Positions 53,342 to 62,385 of a stretch of DNA of 64,000 bases are shown in pieces. The notes under the pieces were generated by a model. The model ran no database searches. It had not been told where the DNA came from and saw only the letters and a list, made by a program, of their open reading frames with translations. The stretch is from assembly GCF_025909975.1 (NCBI RefSeq), contig NZ_JAPCIO010000001.1, forward strand, positions 248,001 through 312,000. Direction: 5' to 3'. Origin of the DNA: Flavobacterium lacisediminis (GTDB taxonomy: Bacteria; Bacteroidota; Bacteroidia; Flavobacteriales; Flavobacteriaceae). Each line of letters opens with the position of its first letter. Position 1 is the first letter of the stretch. A program made the translations under genes and the position numbers.

Positions 53342-54688
53342 TTAATTTTTCTTTTCTGGGGTTTTATTCATAAAATTAAACAAACAATAAAAAGCCGCAA
53401 AAAACACAACTCCTCTTTGTCGCCATAAAAATGATTCTGTCAAAAATAAGCTTATCATTAGAACTGCAAAAACAATATGAACAAAATCTTTCCTTTTTAA
53501 TGCGTTTTTTAAATTTATCAATAAAATAATTATCAATAAGGTAAATCCAATTATTCCAAGTTCAGCAAAATTTTGAATATATTGATTATGAAAGTTTTTC
53601 TTTTGATACCCTTCTGCTGTTTCACTTCCTAAAAAAACATTATAATGTTTTCCTTTTTCCTCAAGTTTTATGAAAGAGGCATTTAGCCCAAATCCATTCC
53701 AAAATATTGATTCTTCTTGAAGAAATTCAAAAAACAATCTCGCTTGATAAACACGAAATGCTGTTCCAGGGAAAAAATCATTTTGGGAAAATTTTTCATT
53801 ATTCCAAGCTTCATAAATACTAACGTTGTGAACTCCTTCTGGTAATCCTGAAACAACATTATGAGAAATACTTTTTTCTGAATTTGATTGAAATTCAAGA
53901 TAAAACCTCTCTTTAATTTTCCCAAACGAAAACACTAATACTAATAGCGATAATAAAACAACTAAATTTCTTAATCTCATTTTGTTTGCAATTTTTGAAT
54001 AAAAAAATATCTGAACAAAAATTAATAAAATGACAACTAAAATGATGTTTTTTGAAGATAATAGAGTAATGAATCCAAATAAGAAAAATAAAATAAAATA
54101 ATCCAATTTAGTTTTAATTTCCTTAGTAAAAAAATAGAAAAAAGCAATTGAAACAAAAACCGAAACATGAATTGCATTTAGTAATTTGGGCACTAATCCA
54201 TAATCATTGTCGTTTTCACCATGGTAAAAAAAGGCATTACTATCATGAGTTATTATATACCTTAAAATAGCACGTAAGAAATAATACATTGTAAAGATAA
54301 CCATTGAATAACTATAAATAGAAATGGCTTTTTGTCTTTGTTTATTTGTAAATTGTACAAATAAAAATGTTATGGGTAGCAGAAATAATGCAATTTCTTT
54401 TGGAATAGCTTTTAACGTATTTTTTACATCTATTGACCAATAATATGACAGAGTCATCCACAAAAAAAGAAATATTGGCGCTAAAAATACTATTGAAAAA
54501 TTTTGTTTTGATTTGTTTTTATTAAATAAAACAGAAATAAAAAATATTACTAAAAAAACATTATTAATTCCTAGCTTTAATGGAATACTAACCATTAGTA
54601 AAACTAACGGTAAAAAAGAAATGTTTGTTTTACTTTCGTTTAGAAGATTGATCCATACATTTTTCAAAGAGTTGTAAATAATCGCCAT
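53342..54688 (-). CDS. O-antigen ligase/polymerase family membrane protein (first)
   Basis: The 448-residue protein has about ten to twelve membrane helices and a large periplasmic loop (about 240-350) containing [16 protein letters not shown], with [16 protein letters not shown] before the last helices. This is the Wzy_C/WaaL pattern. It polymerises or ligates lipid-linked glycan in the periplasm. The start overlaps the DUF1972 gene by 59 bases; the next ATG (54589) would cut the first helix, so the overlap is kept. Confidence 0.85.
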   Translation of the reverse strand: MAIIYNSLKNVWINLLNESKTNISFLPLVLLMVSIPLKLGINNVFLVIFFISVLFNKNKSKQNFSIVFLAPIFLFLWMTLSYYWSIDVKNTLKAIPKEIALFLLPITFLFVQFTNKQRQKAISIYSYSMVIFTMYYFLRAILRYIITHDSNAFFYHGENDNDYGLVPKLLNAIHVSVFVSIAFFYFFTKEIKTKLDYFILFFLFGFITLLSSKNIILVVILLIFVQIFFYSKIANKMRLRNLVVLLSLLVLVFSFGKIKERFYLEFQSNSEKSISHNVVSGLPEGVHNVSIYEAWNNEKFSQNDFFPGTAFRVYQARLFFEFLQEESIFWNGFGLNASFIKLEEKGKHYNVFLGSETAEGYQKKNFHNQYIQNFAELGIIGFTLLIIILLINLKNALKRKDFVHIVFAVLMISLFLTESFLWRQRGVVFFAAFYCLFNFMNKTPEKKN

Positions 54689-55739
54689 TTATTTTTTCCC
54701 AATTAAAATCGTTTGCAATTGCCTGATAATTGTTTTTTATAAATTGCAAGTTATCACTTTTTTTGACAGTATTTAAGATTTTTTTAACCTCATTTGGGTT
54801 TGAAAAATAATATGCGTTTTCTTTAAGTACTCCTTTATTAAAATCATTATTATGTGCAATAACAAATGCTTGTGAAGCCATGGCTTCTAACAATGATGGA
54901 TTAGTTCCGCCTACACTATGTCCATGAAAATATAAATTACTAAAGTATCTTAAGTTATTAAGATGTTCTAAATTATAAACTCCACCTAAGAAGCGAATAT
55001 TAGAAAAATCTTTGAACTTGTTTTTTAAATATGCACCATATTTTGTTTCATGTTTACCAATAACTAGAATAGGAGTTTGATTTTCCTTATCTAAGGCAAC
55101 ACCTTCTAACACCATATCTATATTGTTTTCTGGCTCAAAACGAGCCATGACCATATTATAATTTCCTTTTTCAACTTGATATTGTTGGAGAATATTTTCA
55201 TTTGGAGAATCAAATAAGTGAGCACCGTATGCAATATAAGTGGATTCTTTTTTATATGTTTTCTTTAGAAAAGACTGGATACCTAGAGAATCTGCTACTA
55301 AATAATCACCTGATTTTGCGGCTAACCATTCGGCTACTTTTAAAAATTGTTGTATTGGCCATGAATATTTTGAACGCTTCCATTCTAATCCATCCATATT
55401 TATGATATTAATAGCTTTTTGAGGCATTAAAAAAAACCAAATTGAATTACTTGTATATCCTAATTGTAAAATAATATCAAAATCTCTTTTACGAGCATCC
55501 ATTATACAGTTGTAATCATATATAAACTGGCCAAAAGTACCATATTTATACTCTGGATCATGCTTGTGTAATATGTGTACACCGTGAAAAGTTTTTTCTT
55601 GATAAGGGTGATTGTGCGAATTATAACAATAAACTTCGTGGCCTTTATCAGCTAAATAAACAGAAAAAAATTCGGCAAATTGTTCAAACCCTCCATAATG
55701 ATTGGGCACTCCTCGTGTTCCTAATATAGCAATCTTCAT
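54630..55739 (-). CDS. DUF1972 glycosyltransferase (rhamnosyltransferase-like, GT4 fold)
   Basis: The 369-residue protein starts KIAILGTRGVPNHYGGFEQF, the DUF1972 signature, and continues with a GT-B fold (INMDGLEWKRSKYSWPIQQF; HGHSVGGTNPSLLEAMASQA). Related proteins add rhamnose or glucose in capsule assembly. The donor is not readable here. It is 85 bases downstream of the next GT4 gene and overlaps the O-antigen ligase gene at its end. Confidence 0.9.
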   Translation of the reverse strand: MKIAILGTRGVPNHYGGFEQFAEFFSVYLADKGHEVYCYNSHNHPYQEKTFHGVHILHKHDPEYKYGTFGQFIYDYNCIMDARKRDFDIILQLGYTSNSIWFFLMPQKAINIINMDGLEWKRSKYSWPIQQFLKVAEWLAAKSGDYLVADSLGIQSFLKKTYKKESTYIAYGAHLFDSPNENILQQYQVEKGNYNMVMARFEPENNIDMVLEGVALDKENQTPILVIGKHETKYGAYLKNKFKDFSNIRFLGGVYNLEHLNNLRYFSNLYFHGHSVGGTNPSLLEAMASQAFVIAHNNDFNKGVLKENAYYFSNPNEVKKILNTVKKSDNLQFIKNNYQAIANDFNWEKINGDYLQLFEKCMDQSSKRK

Positions 55740-55824
55740 TAAAAAAACAATATTTTTTCAAATGTAACTATTTTAGAACTATTTTTAAAAGAAAGTTTAT
55801 GAAAGCTAATCTTAAGTTTATTTA

Positions 55825-56982
55825 CTATACTTTTTTAAAAAACTTATCAAAAGAATCTACATATTGTTCCACTGAAAATTCTTCAATTACTCTTAAATAC
55901 CCTTTTTCGCCCATTTCATTTCTTAACGATTTATCTTGAATTAGCTTTTCAAGTGCGGTTACTAAATCATTCACACTATTTGGGGTGACCAAAAACCCAG
56001 TTTCGTTGTTTTTTATAATTTCAGTTAGGCCTCCATGATTAGACCCTACAATTGGCTTGTGGGCTATCATTGCTTCTATAGCTACCATTCCAAAAGGTTC
56101 TGGTTCCGTGGATGGTACAACTGCGATGTCAATTGCCTGCCAAATTTTATGAATTTCATTTTGAAATGGAATAATTGTTACTTTGCTTTTAAGTTGATAT
56201 TGTGCGATTTTATCTTCTAAATCGTATTGAAAATTCTCCTGATTAGGTGGGGGGGCTCCAACAATAATAAGCTTTATATCTTTATTATTTTGAAGTAAAT
56301 TATTAAAAGCTTCTAATAAAATCATTTGACCTTTCCAGCGGCTAATTCTTCCAACCAATGCTATTACAATCTCATTAGTTTGTGAGGAAAATAAATTTGT
56401 TCGAATTTCAGATATTTCAGATAAACCTATTTTAGGCATACTAATTTCAATTCCGTTCCAAATTACAATTCCTTTATTTTTAATTCTTTGGTTTACTTCC
56501 CAAAAAGCTTTCGTTGCTTGAGAATTATACACAATAAATGTATTACTTTTTAAAGACAATAAGTTAACAAATGCTTTTTTAAAAAGATTTGGTTTTTCTA
56601 TAATTTCATGTACATGCCATAAATGTTTTATGTTATTTTTCCATGCAAACATAATTCCTAATAAAACAGCCAATGTGTTTGAATAAATCAAATCAAATTG
56701 ATGTTTTTTATGTAATTCATTTACTATTCTAAATGCTATTTTTATTTCTTTAAAAAAATTTAGAACATTTTTTGGAGTAAATAATTTTCTATATAATTTT
56801 AAAACTGGCGCTATTATAACTTCTATGTTTTCATTTTCTAAAGCTACTTTTAATGGCCCATCAAAAGGTAATATTACAACAGGATTAAACTCATTTTTGT
56901 TTAAATTTTTTAGCAACAATAATAAAGTTTTATCGGAGCCATACAATTCAGCTGACTGATGAATAAAAAGAATATTTTTCAT
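55825..56982 (-). CDS. Glycosyltransferase family 4, with a G7 tract in the gene
   Basis: The 385-residue GT-B protein has an N-terminal ILFIHQSAELYGSDKTLLLL, a donor-site region VALVGRISRWKGQMILLEAF (about 207-226) and the E-x7-E motif EPEPFGMVAIEAMIAHKPIV near 310. The G7 run at 56249-56255 encodes the proline-rich loop VGAPPPNQENF, not a conserved part of the fold, and is in frame here. Slippage in the run would truncate the enzyme. Confidence 0.92.
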   Translation of the reverse strand: MKNILFIHQSAELYGSDKTLLLLLKNLNKNEFNPVVILPFDGPLKVALENENIEVIIAPVLKLYRKLFTPKNVLNFFKEIKIAFRIVNELHKKHQFDLIYSNTLAVLLGIMFAWKNNIKHLWHVHEIIEKPNLFKKAFVNLLSLKSNTFIVYNSQATKAFWEVNQRIKNKGIVIWNGIEISMPKIGLSEISEIRTNLFSSQTNEIVIALVGRISRWKGQMILLEAFNNLLQNNKDIKLIIVGAPPPNQENFQYDLEDKIAQYQLKSKVTIIPFQNEIHKIWQAIDIAVVPSTEPEPFGMVAIEAMIAHKPIVGSNHGGLTEIIKNNETGFLVTPNSVNDLVTALEKLIQDKSLRNEMGEKGYLRVIEEFSVEQYVDSFDKFFKKV

Positions 56983-57659
56983 TATTCAATTACTTTTAAA
57001 ATTTTAGCAGGAACACCACCAATAATAACATTATTTGGAAAAACACCTTTTACTACTGTGCCTGCTGCTACAACAGAATTATCTCCAACTTGACTTCCAT
57101 CTAAAAAGGTGACTTTAGCACCTACCCAAATATTATTTCCTAATATTATTCCTTTTGAAGTTACTCCTTGCTCTCTTATCAAGCGTGAGGTGTCATCATA
57201 ATTGTGGTTTTCTGAATGAAAGCTAATGTAAGAGCCCATAATTACATTGTCACCAATTTCAATACCACCGGCCGCACCAAATTCCGAAAAACGACCAATA
57301 GCAGAATTTTCTCCTATCTTTAATCCTTTACCATACTTCGAAAGATGACTTGTACAAGTAACCAAAGAATAAGCCCCTATTCTTGATCCCGAACCTATTA
57401 TTACTTTTTCTGAAGCATAACAATCGATTGTTGTGTGTTTTTCAATAGTAACGTTTTTTCCAAATGAAAAATTTCTTTTATTTTTTATAGAACACCCTTT
57501 TCCTAAAAAAATTTTACCCCTCATAAAAAATAAGCCTCTTATCATCATTATAAATCTTTCAAATAGGAATTCAACAAGTAATCGGTCTGGAATCTCAGAA
57601 TCCAATTTATATGATTTACCTGTTTGCAATAGTAATTTTTGAAAAACTTTTTTTATCAT
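56982..57659 (-). CDS. Left-handed beta-helix acyltransferase (CatB/WcaF-like)
   Basis: The 225-residue protein carries repeated hexapeptide turns from about residue 60 to 215 (IGAYSLVTCTSH; IGDNVIMGSYISFHSENHNY; GNNIWVGAKVTFLDGSQVGD), forming a left-handed beta-helix. The histidine-bearing HSENHNYDD is typical of xenobiotic/maltose/capsule acetyltransferases using acetyl-CoA. It probably acetylates a glycan sugar. It overlaps the downstream-encoded GT4 start by one base and the previous stop by four. Confidence 0.9.
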   Translation of the reverse strand: MIKKVFQKLLLQTGKSYKLDSEIPDRLLVEFLFERFIMMIRGLFFMRGKIFLGKGCSIKNKRNFSFGKNVTIEKHTTIDCYASEKVIIGSGSRIGAYSLVTCTSHLSKYGKGLKIGENSAIGRFSEFGAAGGIEIGDNVIMGSYISFHSENHNYDDTSRLIREQGVTSKGIILGNNIWVGAKVTFLDGSQVGDNSVVAAGTVVKGVFPNNVIIGGVPAKILKVIE

Positions 57660-58900
57660 GATTCAACTTTTTTTCTTGATTCGAAATAACCACAAAATAA
57701 AGCGCCTAAAACAAATATAATAGTGTCATTTGTATTATAAATTCCAGTTATTGTTAATGTTGTGAAAAAATAAAAAAGAGCCATCGCTGAGATGAAAACT
57801 GTTTCGAAGGTAAATTTCATGTATATTTTTTTATACATGAAAAACAGGAATGCTAAGTATGAAAAAAGAGCTAAAATACCCGATTTATATAATAAATAAG
57901 GATAGCCATTATGTAATTCTGAAATATATTTCATTCCTTTTTTTCCACCATCTAGGGGTGCTTTAAATTTTAAATTGACTACAGAGCCATATCCAGTTCC
58001 AGTTAAATAACTAATTGGTTTTTCATTCATTAACGCAAAAGCTCGCTTTGCTTCATATCCTCTCCAATGATCCCATAAATCTTTATGATTTTCTCTATCT
58101 ATTTTCGTTTCAAAAAGTTCAGATGGAGCAATTTTAACCTTATATAAAAAACCTTCCAAACCTCTTGCCTCCCTATCAATTGTTACAGAATAAAGATAAG
58201 TGTAAAACAACAAAATTGCCATTACCATCAAAGACAATAACTTTACCGATTTCATTGTTAGTTTTGTATATCCATAAATTGAGAGTAAAATAATTAATGA
58301 AGCAACTAACATAGTTCTTGAAAAATATAATACACATGAAATTGACAAAATAGTAACAATAATTTTCTTATTTATGATACTATTAAACAATTCTTCTTTA
58401 AAGAAAAACTTATAATATAACACAAAAAAAAGAGCAAATAATTCTAAATAATTATCTCTAGTAAATTCTCTAATTTCATGTATTGAACCCGAGCTAAGAT
58501 TTGTAAAAAAAAGAACAATAAATATATGTATGATAGCAGATATTGATGCCGCTTTTATTAGGGCTTGAAAAAAAACTTTTTTATTATCAACTATTTGATA
58601 GAAAAAGTAACCAATTAAAATCCCTTGAAGAGGTTTAATAAAATGAAAAATATCTTTTAAGGCATAACCTATTGGTCTTTTGAAAATTATCATGCCAACA
58701 AATCCAATAAAAAAAATAAGAAAAAGAGGAAATAAGGATTTTAAAAATGAAGTTTTTATTTTAGGTTTTTCATAAAACAGGAAAAAACTTAAAACAAGCA
58801 ACTGAAAAAACACATTAAACTTAAATGAAGGTATATAAATTTGTGATAATAACATCACAATTAGAAGTGAATTGTAAAAACTTGCTTTATTAATCTTCAT
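57656..58900 (-). CDS. O-antigen ligase/polymerase family membrane protein (second)
   Basis: The 414-residue protein has about eleven membrane helices and a periplasmic loop (about 240-330) with YLTGTGYGSVVN and ISELHNGYPYLLYKSGILAL, matching the Wzy/WaaL pattern. With the similar protein at 53342-54688, the region carries two such enzymes, possibly polymerase and ligase. Which is which cannot be read. The gene is very AT-rich. It overlaps the acetyltransferase start by four bases. Confidence 0.82.
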   Translation of the reverse strand: MKINKASFYNSLLIVMLLSQIYIPSFKFNVFFQLLVLSFFLFYEKPKIKTSFLKSLFPLFLIFFIGFVGMIIFKRPIGYALKDIFHFIKPLQGILIGYFFYQIVDNKKVFFQALIKAASISAIIHIFIVLFFTNLSSGSIHEIREFTRDNYLELFALFFVLYYKFFFKEELFNSIINKKIIVTILSISCVLYFSRTMLVASLIILLSIYGYTKLTMKSVKLLSLMVMAILLFYTYLYSVTIDREARGLEGFLYKVKIAPSELFETKIDRENHKDLWDHWRGYEAKRAFALMNEKPISYLTGTGYGSVVNLKFKAPLDGGKKGMKYISELHNGYPYLLYKSGILALFSYLAFLFFMYKKIYMKFTFETVFISAMALFYFFTTLTITGIYNTNDTIIFVLGALFCGYFESRKKVES

Positions 58901-58940
58901 TTATATTTTTGTTAAAGACCAAAAATACAGAATAAATTAT

Positions 58941-59744
58941 TTAAAATCTAGATTTTAAAAATTTTACAAAAGAATTAATAGTTAAAGCTAAAGAAATGAA
59001 GAATACTGAAATACCTTTAAAATGTTTTTTTAAATAAATTTTATACCCTTTTACTAGTAATGGATTTTTCTTTTTATTAAATCCTACATAATGGATATAA
59101 CTTAGATTAGGTAGAAAAATGCGTTTTAATCCTACGTCTGCAATTTTTTTACATAAATCTACATCTTCAACGTACATAAAATAATCTTCATCAAATCCTT
59201 TAATTAATAAATATGTTTCTTTAGTTAACATCAAAAAAGAACCCACTAACCAATCGACTTCATAATATTTTTTTGTAAACTTACCTTTTTTAAACTCAAT
59301 TCCTAAATCTAATAGTTTTTGAAACTGAAACATATTTTTGAAGTTCGGGAAATTTCCTGCTGCTTGCAAATACTCTTTTTTCCCGTTAAGCATATTAATT
59401 CCTATAACACCAATTTTACTGTCATTTTCAAGAAATTCAAGTGCTGGTAAAAGATTATCTAATAAAATAGTGTCGTTATTAAAAAGAAGTAGATATTTTC
59501 CTTTCGCATGCTTGACAGCTTCATTATTCCCTTTACCAAAACCATGATTAATTTTTGACTCAACTAACTTAACTGTTGGAAAATTTTCTTTTATATAGAC
59601 ACAACTATTGTCTGTTGAATTATTATCTAGTATAATTATTTCAAAAGAAATATTAGTTAATTTTAGATATAATGAATCTAAGCAATCTTTTAGATACTTA
59701 ACTCCATTATAATTGACAATTATGACTGATAATTCAATATTCAT
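58941..59744 (-). CDS. Glycosyltransferase family 2, rhamnosyltransferase-like
   Basis: The 267-residue protein starts LSVIIVNYNGVKYLKDCLDS and has ILDNNSTDNS, LVESKINHGFGKGNNEAVKH and the DXD-like LLLFNNDTILL, then VDWLVGSFLMLTKETYLLIK and DEDYFMYVEDVDLCKKI. This is the WbbL/rhamnosyltransferase branch of GT2. A C-terminal membrane-associated helix is likely. It is one base downstream of the flippase gene. Confidence 0.92.
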   Translation of the reverse strand: MNIELSVIIVNYNGVKYLKDCLDSLYLKLTNISFEIIILDNNSTDNSCVYIKENFPTVKLVESKINHGFGKGNNEAVKHAKGKYLLLFNNDTILLDNLLPALEFLENDSKIGVIGINMLNGKKEYLQAAGNFPNFKNMFQFQKLLDLGIEFKKGKFTKKYYEVDWLVGSFLMLTKETYLLIKGFDEDYFMYVEDVDLCKKIADVGLKRIFLPNLSYIHYVGFNKKKNPLLVKGYKIYLKKHFKGISVFFISLALTINSFVKFLKSRF

Positions 59745-59745
59745 T

Positions 59746-61020
59746 TTAAAATAAAGTATAAAAACCCAATTTCTTTTTTATGTAATACAAACACAATACA
59801 TTAATTAAAATATTGGTTATTAAGCTAGCTATTGCAGCACCTTCAATATTATACAAAGGAATCAAAAGATAGCTTAGAAATAAGTTAACGAAAAAACTAA
59901 AAACAGTTATATTTCTTAAAATATTTTGGTTCTCAGTCATGTTTAAAATCTGATCTACATTACCCGCAACAGCACTAAAAAATACCCCAATTGAAACTAT
60001 AATTAATGTGTTTCCTCCAGCGATGGCTTCTGTTCCCCAAAAAGACAAAATATAGTCACTTAAAAAAATTAACACTAACACTATTGGCAATGACAAAAAA
60101 GCAATCAGTCGGGTTGAATTGTGTGTAAGTTTTTTCAATTGATCGAGATTTCCCTTACCAAAAAGTTCAGCCATTTTAGGTGTTATAATTGTACTTACCG
60201 ATACTATTACTAAAAAACCAACGCTTCCAATTTTATAGGCAATATTATAAATACCCACTTGTTTGTCGTTTGACATTATTCCCAACATAATAATGTTCGT
60301 ATAATTTAATAAATATATGAATAAACTGCTAAAAAGTAATGGAGACGCAGTTTTAATAAGTTTTAAAGTACTGATAGATATAGTTGCTTCCTGTTGTTTT
60401 AACTCAAAAATAGTTAAGGCTTCCAACAAAACGGTAATAAAAATAGATAAAGAAAAAGCGATAAATGTGAAGTAATTATTTTTATCCAAAGTAAAAAATA
60501 AAAATAAAAACAATATCAATAATATGTTTGGAATAACAAACATGAATAAATTATATTTTTTGAAGTTTTTTGTTGCTATCAAAAAATAAAGAAAAATTTC
60601 ATGAACTATAAATAATGGAATAGAAATTGAAACAATTAAAAAATAATTTACTAATTGTTTATTATGAAAAACACTTTCGGATAGAAAATCTGAACCAAAA
60701 TAAAAAAATAGTACGGGTATTATTGAGAAAATTAAAGCACCCTTTAAACCTTTAATCAAAAGTTTCTTCGCTTGTAAAAATGTAAAATTATTGTTTCCAA
60801 TAACTTTTATTAAAGTATTAGGAATTCCTAAAGTAAACAAAAGAGCTATTATTTGTGATAAAGCAAATACTAATGAATAGTCACCAAAAGTTCCTACGCC
60901 AAAAAAACGAGTAATTAAAACCGTTGTTAGAAAAGAAGTTCCTAATCCAAAGATTCTAAAAATAAAATTTACACCTGATGATGAAATTAACTTTTTAAAA
61001 CTACTGTTTAATTGAATCAT
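59746..61020 (-). CDS. Oligosaccharide flippase (Wzx-type)
   Basis: The 424-residue protein has about twelve to fourteen membrane helices, opening with a polysaccharide-synthase N-terminus (SSGVNFIFRIFGLGTSFLTT) and VLITRFFGVGTFGDYSLVFA. It belongs to the MOP superfamily and flips lipid-linked repeats across the inner membrane. With an initiating transferase and a Wzy-like protein in the same run, a Wzx/Wzy pathway is implied. Confidence 0.9.
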   Translation of the reverse strand: MIQLNSSFKKLISSSGVNFIFRIFGLGTSFLTTVLITRFFGVGTFGDYSLVFALSQIIALLFTLGIPNTLIKVIGNNNFTFLQAKKLLIKGLKGALIFSIIPVLFFYFGSDFLSESVFHNKQLVNYFLIVSISIPLFIVHEIFLYFLIATKNFKKYNLFMFVIPNILLILFLFLFFTLDKNNYFTFIAFSLSIFITVLLEALTIFELKQQEATISISTLKLIKTASPLLFSSLFIYLLNYTNIIMLGIMSNDKQVGIYNIAYKIGSVGFLVIVSVSTIITPKMAELFGKGNLDQLKKLTHNSTRLIAFLSLPIVLVLIFLSDYILSFWGTEAIAGGNTLIIVSIGVFFSAVAGNVDQILNMTENQNILRNITVFSFFVNLFLSYLLIPLYNIEGAAIASLITNILINVLCLYYIKKKLGFYTLF

Positions 61021-61048
61021 TTTATGATATTGACTTAAAGTAATTCAT

Positions 61049-61708
61049 TTATTTTTTAATTACAAAAAAATATTGGTAACTAAAAAATTCTTCAAATATC
61101 CCAAAAGTAATCAAATTTATAAGCTTGGCTGCTGATTTTCCTTTATAATTTTTTATAGAACTTTCTTGTGTTATTATTTTATAACCCGAAATTTCAAGTA
61201 GCTCCTGTATATTCTTTCTACAATAAAAACGCATGTGAGTATAATCAAATATTCCACTTTCTTCATACCTGAAATCACCTTTAATAAAAATTTTAATTAA
61301 AGCAGAATAATGACGAATATTAGGCATACTGACAATTATTTTTCCATCTTCCTTTAAGTATTCTTTTATTTTATTTAAAACAGGTGTTGGTTCTAACAAA
61401 TGTTCTAAAACATCGGGCAATAAAATTAAATCAAAATAACCATAATATTCCTTTAGATCGATTTGTTCAATGTTGCCAAAAATAAATCTATCTATGTTTT
61501 TATAATTTTGTTTATTGTTAACATCTTCAAACAAATCAACACCTACACATTCTGAAGCAATACCTTTTTCCTTAAGATAAAATAACGTTTCTCCATAAGC
61601 AGCTCCAATTTCCAAAATTTTTAAATCTTTTGAATTGGGTTTTATGAAGTTTATAAGGTCTTTTCTAATATTAGAAAAATAATCGGGGGCTTTTTCTTCG
61701 TAATTCAT
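61049..61708 (-). CDS. Class I SAM-dependent methyltransferase
   Basis: The 219-residue protein has the SAM-binding LKILEIGAAYGETLFYLKEK (about 29-48), GVDLFEDV and the LPDVLEHLLEPTPVL motif near residue 95, then GKIIVSMPNIRHYSAL, a UbiG/COQ5-like pattern seen in glycan loci. It may methylate a sugar or a lipid-linked intermediate. It appears to be the first gene of the minus-strand polysaccharide operon, with a bidirectional terminator just upstream. Confidence 0.88.
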   Translation of the reverse strand: MNYEEKAPDYFSNIRKDLINFIKPNSKDLKILEIGAAYGETLFYLKEKGIASECVGVDLFEDVNNKQNYKNIDRFIFGNIEQIDLKEYYGYFDLILLPDVLEHLLEPTPVLNKIKEYLKEDGKIIVSMPNIRHYSALIKIFIKGDFRYEESGIFDYTHMRFYCRKNIQELLEISGYKIITQESSIKNYKGKSAAKLINLITFGIFEEFFSYQYFFVIKK

Positions 61709-61734
61709 TTTAGTATTTTATGAATTCATAAAAA

Positions 61735-61770
61735 TAAAAAAGTTACCTCTATTAAGGGTAACTTTTTTAA
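61735..61770. terminator. Bidirectional terminator between two minus-strand units
   Basis: AAAAAAGTTACC and GGTAACTTTTTT pair around a short loop. It ends the lipoprotein gene and isolates the polysaccharide operon. Confidence 0.85.
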
Positions 61771-61785
61771 AATATTTGAATAAAA

Positions 61786-62343
61786 TTATTTTACAATTTT
61801 ACTTAATTCATCCGAAAGTGGTTGGTGAGGATACAAAATAACACCTGTTTCTTGATCTTTGCTAACTTTTTTTAACATAGTAGATTTTGGTGTAATAATA
61901 TTGATGTCTTTATTTGGATAAAAATAATTAAACACATCATTTCCTTGAGCAGAAAATTCTTTATCAAGATAAGTAACTTTGAAACCTTTTATATCATAAT
62001 ACAACTGTTCTGGATTTTTCCCTCTTCCTAAATCAATTCTTATGTGTGTTGGCAATACTTCTTTTGGTAAATTAAAAACAACCTCTTGAGCCTGAGTTGA
62101 TCCTTTAATATCTGCCCATACAGTTTTCTTATCATCAAAATTTATTGTACCGTCTTCAGTATAAAACAAGCAAGCTTTGTCATCTTTCTCTGCAACAATG
62201 TTAAATGCTACTCTAACTAATGTTTTGTCAACGGATTCAACAGGTGTGTTTTCGGTAGTCGAAATAGTACTTTTGCTTTCTTCAGTTTCATTTTTACACG
62301 AAAACATTGAAATACATAGTAATAATACAAATATTTTTTTCAT
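61786..62343 (-). CDS. Lipoprotein of unknown function
   Basis: The 185-residue protein has a lipoprotein signal with Cys16 (SMFSC) followed by KNETEE. The mature part is beta-rich (VRVAFNIVAEKDDKACLFYT; LPTHIRIDLGRGKNPEQLYY) and resembles beta-sandwich domains seen beside membrane glycosyltransferases. It lies between the GT39-type gene and the polysaccharide operon. Its own -7 box is at 62365. Confidence 0.65.
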   Translation of the reverse strand: MKKIFVLLLCISMFSCKNETEESKSTISTTENTPVESVDKTLVRVAFNIVAEKDDKACLFYTEDGTINFDDKKTVWADIKGSTQAQEVVFNLPKEVLPTHIRIDLGRGKNPEQLYYDIKGFKVTYLDKEFSAQGNDVFNYFYPNKDINIITPKSTMLKKVSKDQETGVILYPHQPLSDELSKIVK

Positions 62344-62364
62344 TTTATCGTTTTTTTATTTGCG

Positions 62365-62372
62365 CAAATGTA
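62365..62372 (-). promoter_or_regulatory. -7 element TACATTTG for the lipoprotein gene
   Basis: On the minus strand this is a perfect TAnnTTTG match 21 bases before the start codon. Confidence 0.55.
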
Positions 62373-62385
62373 AAAGTTTTTTTTG

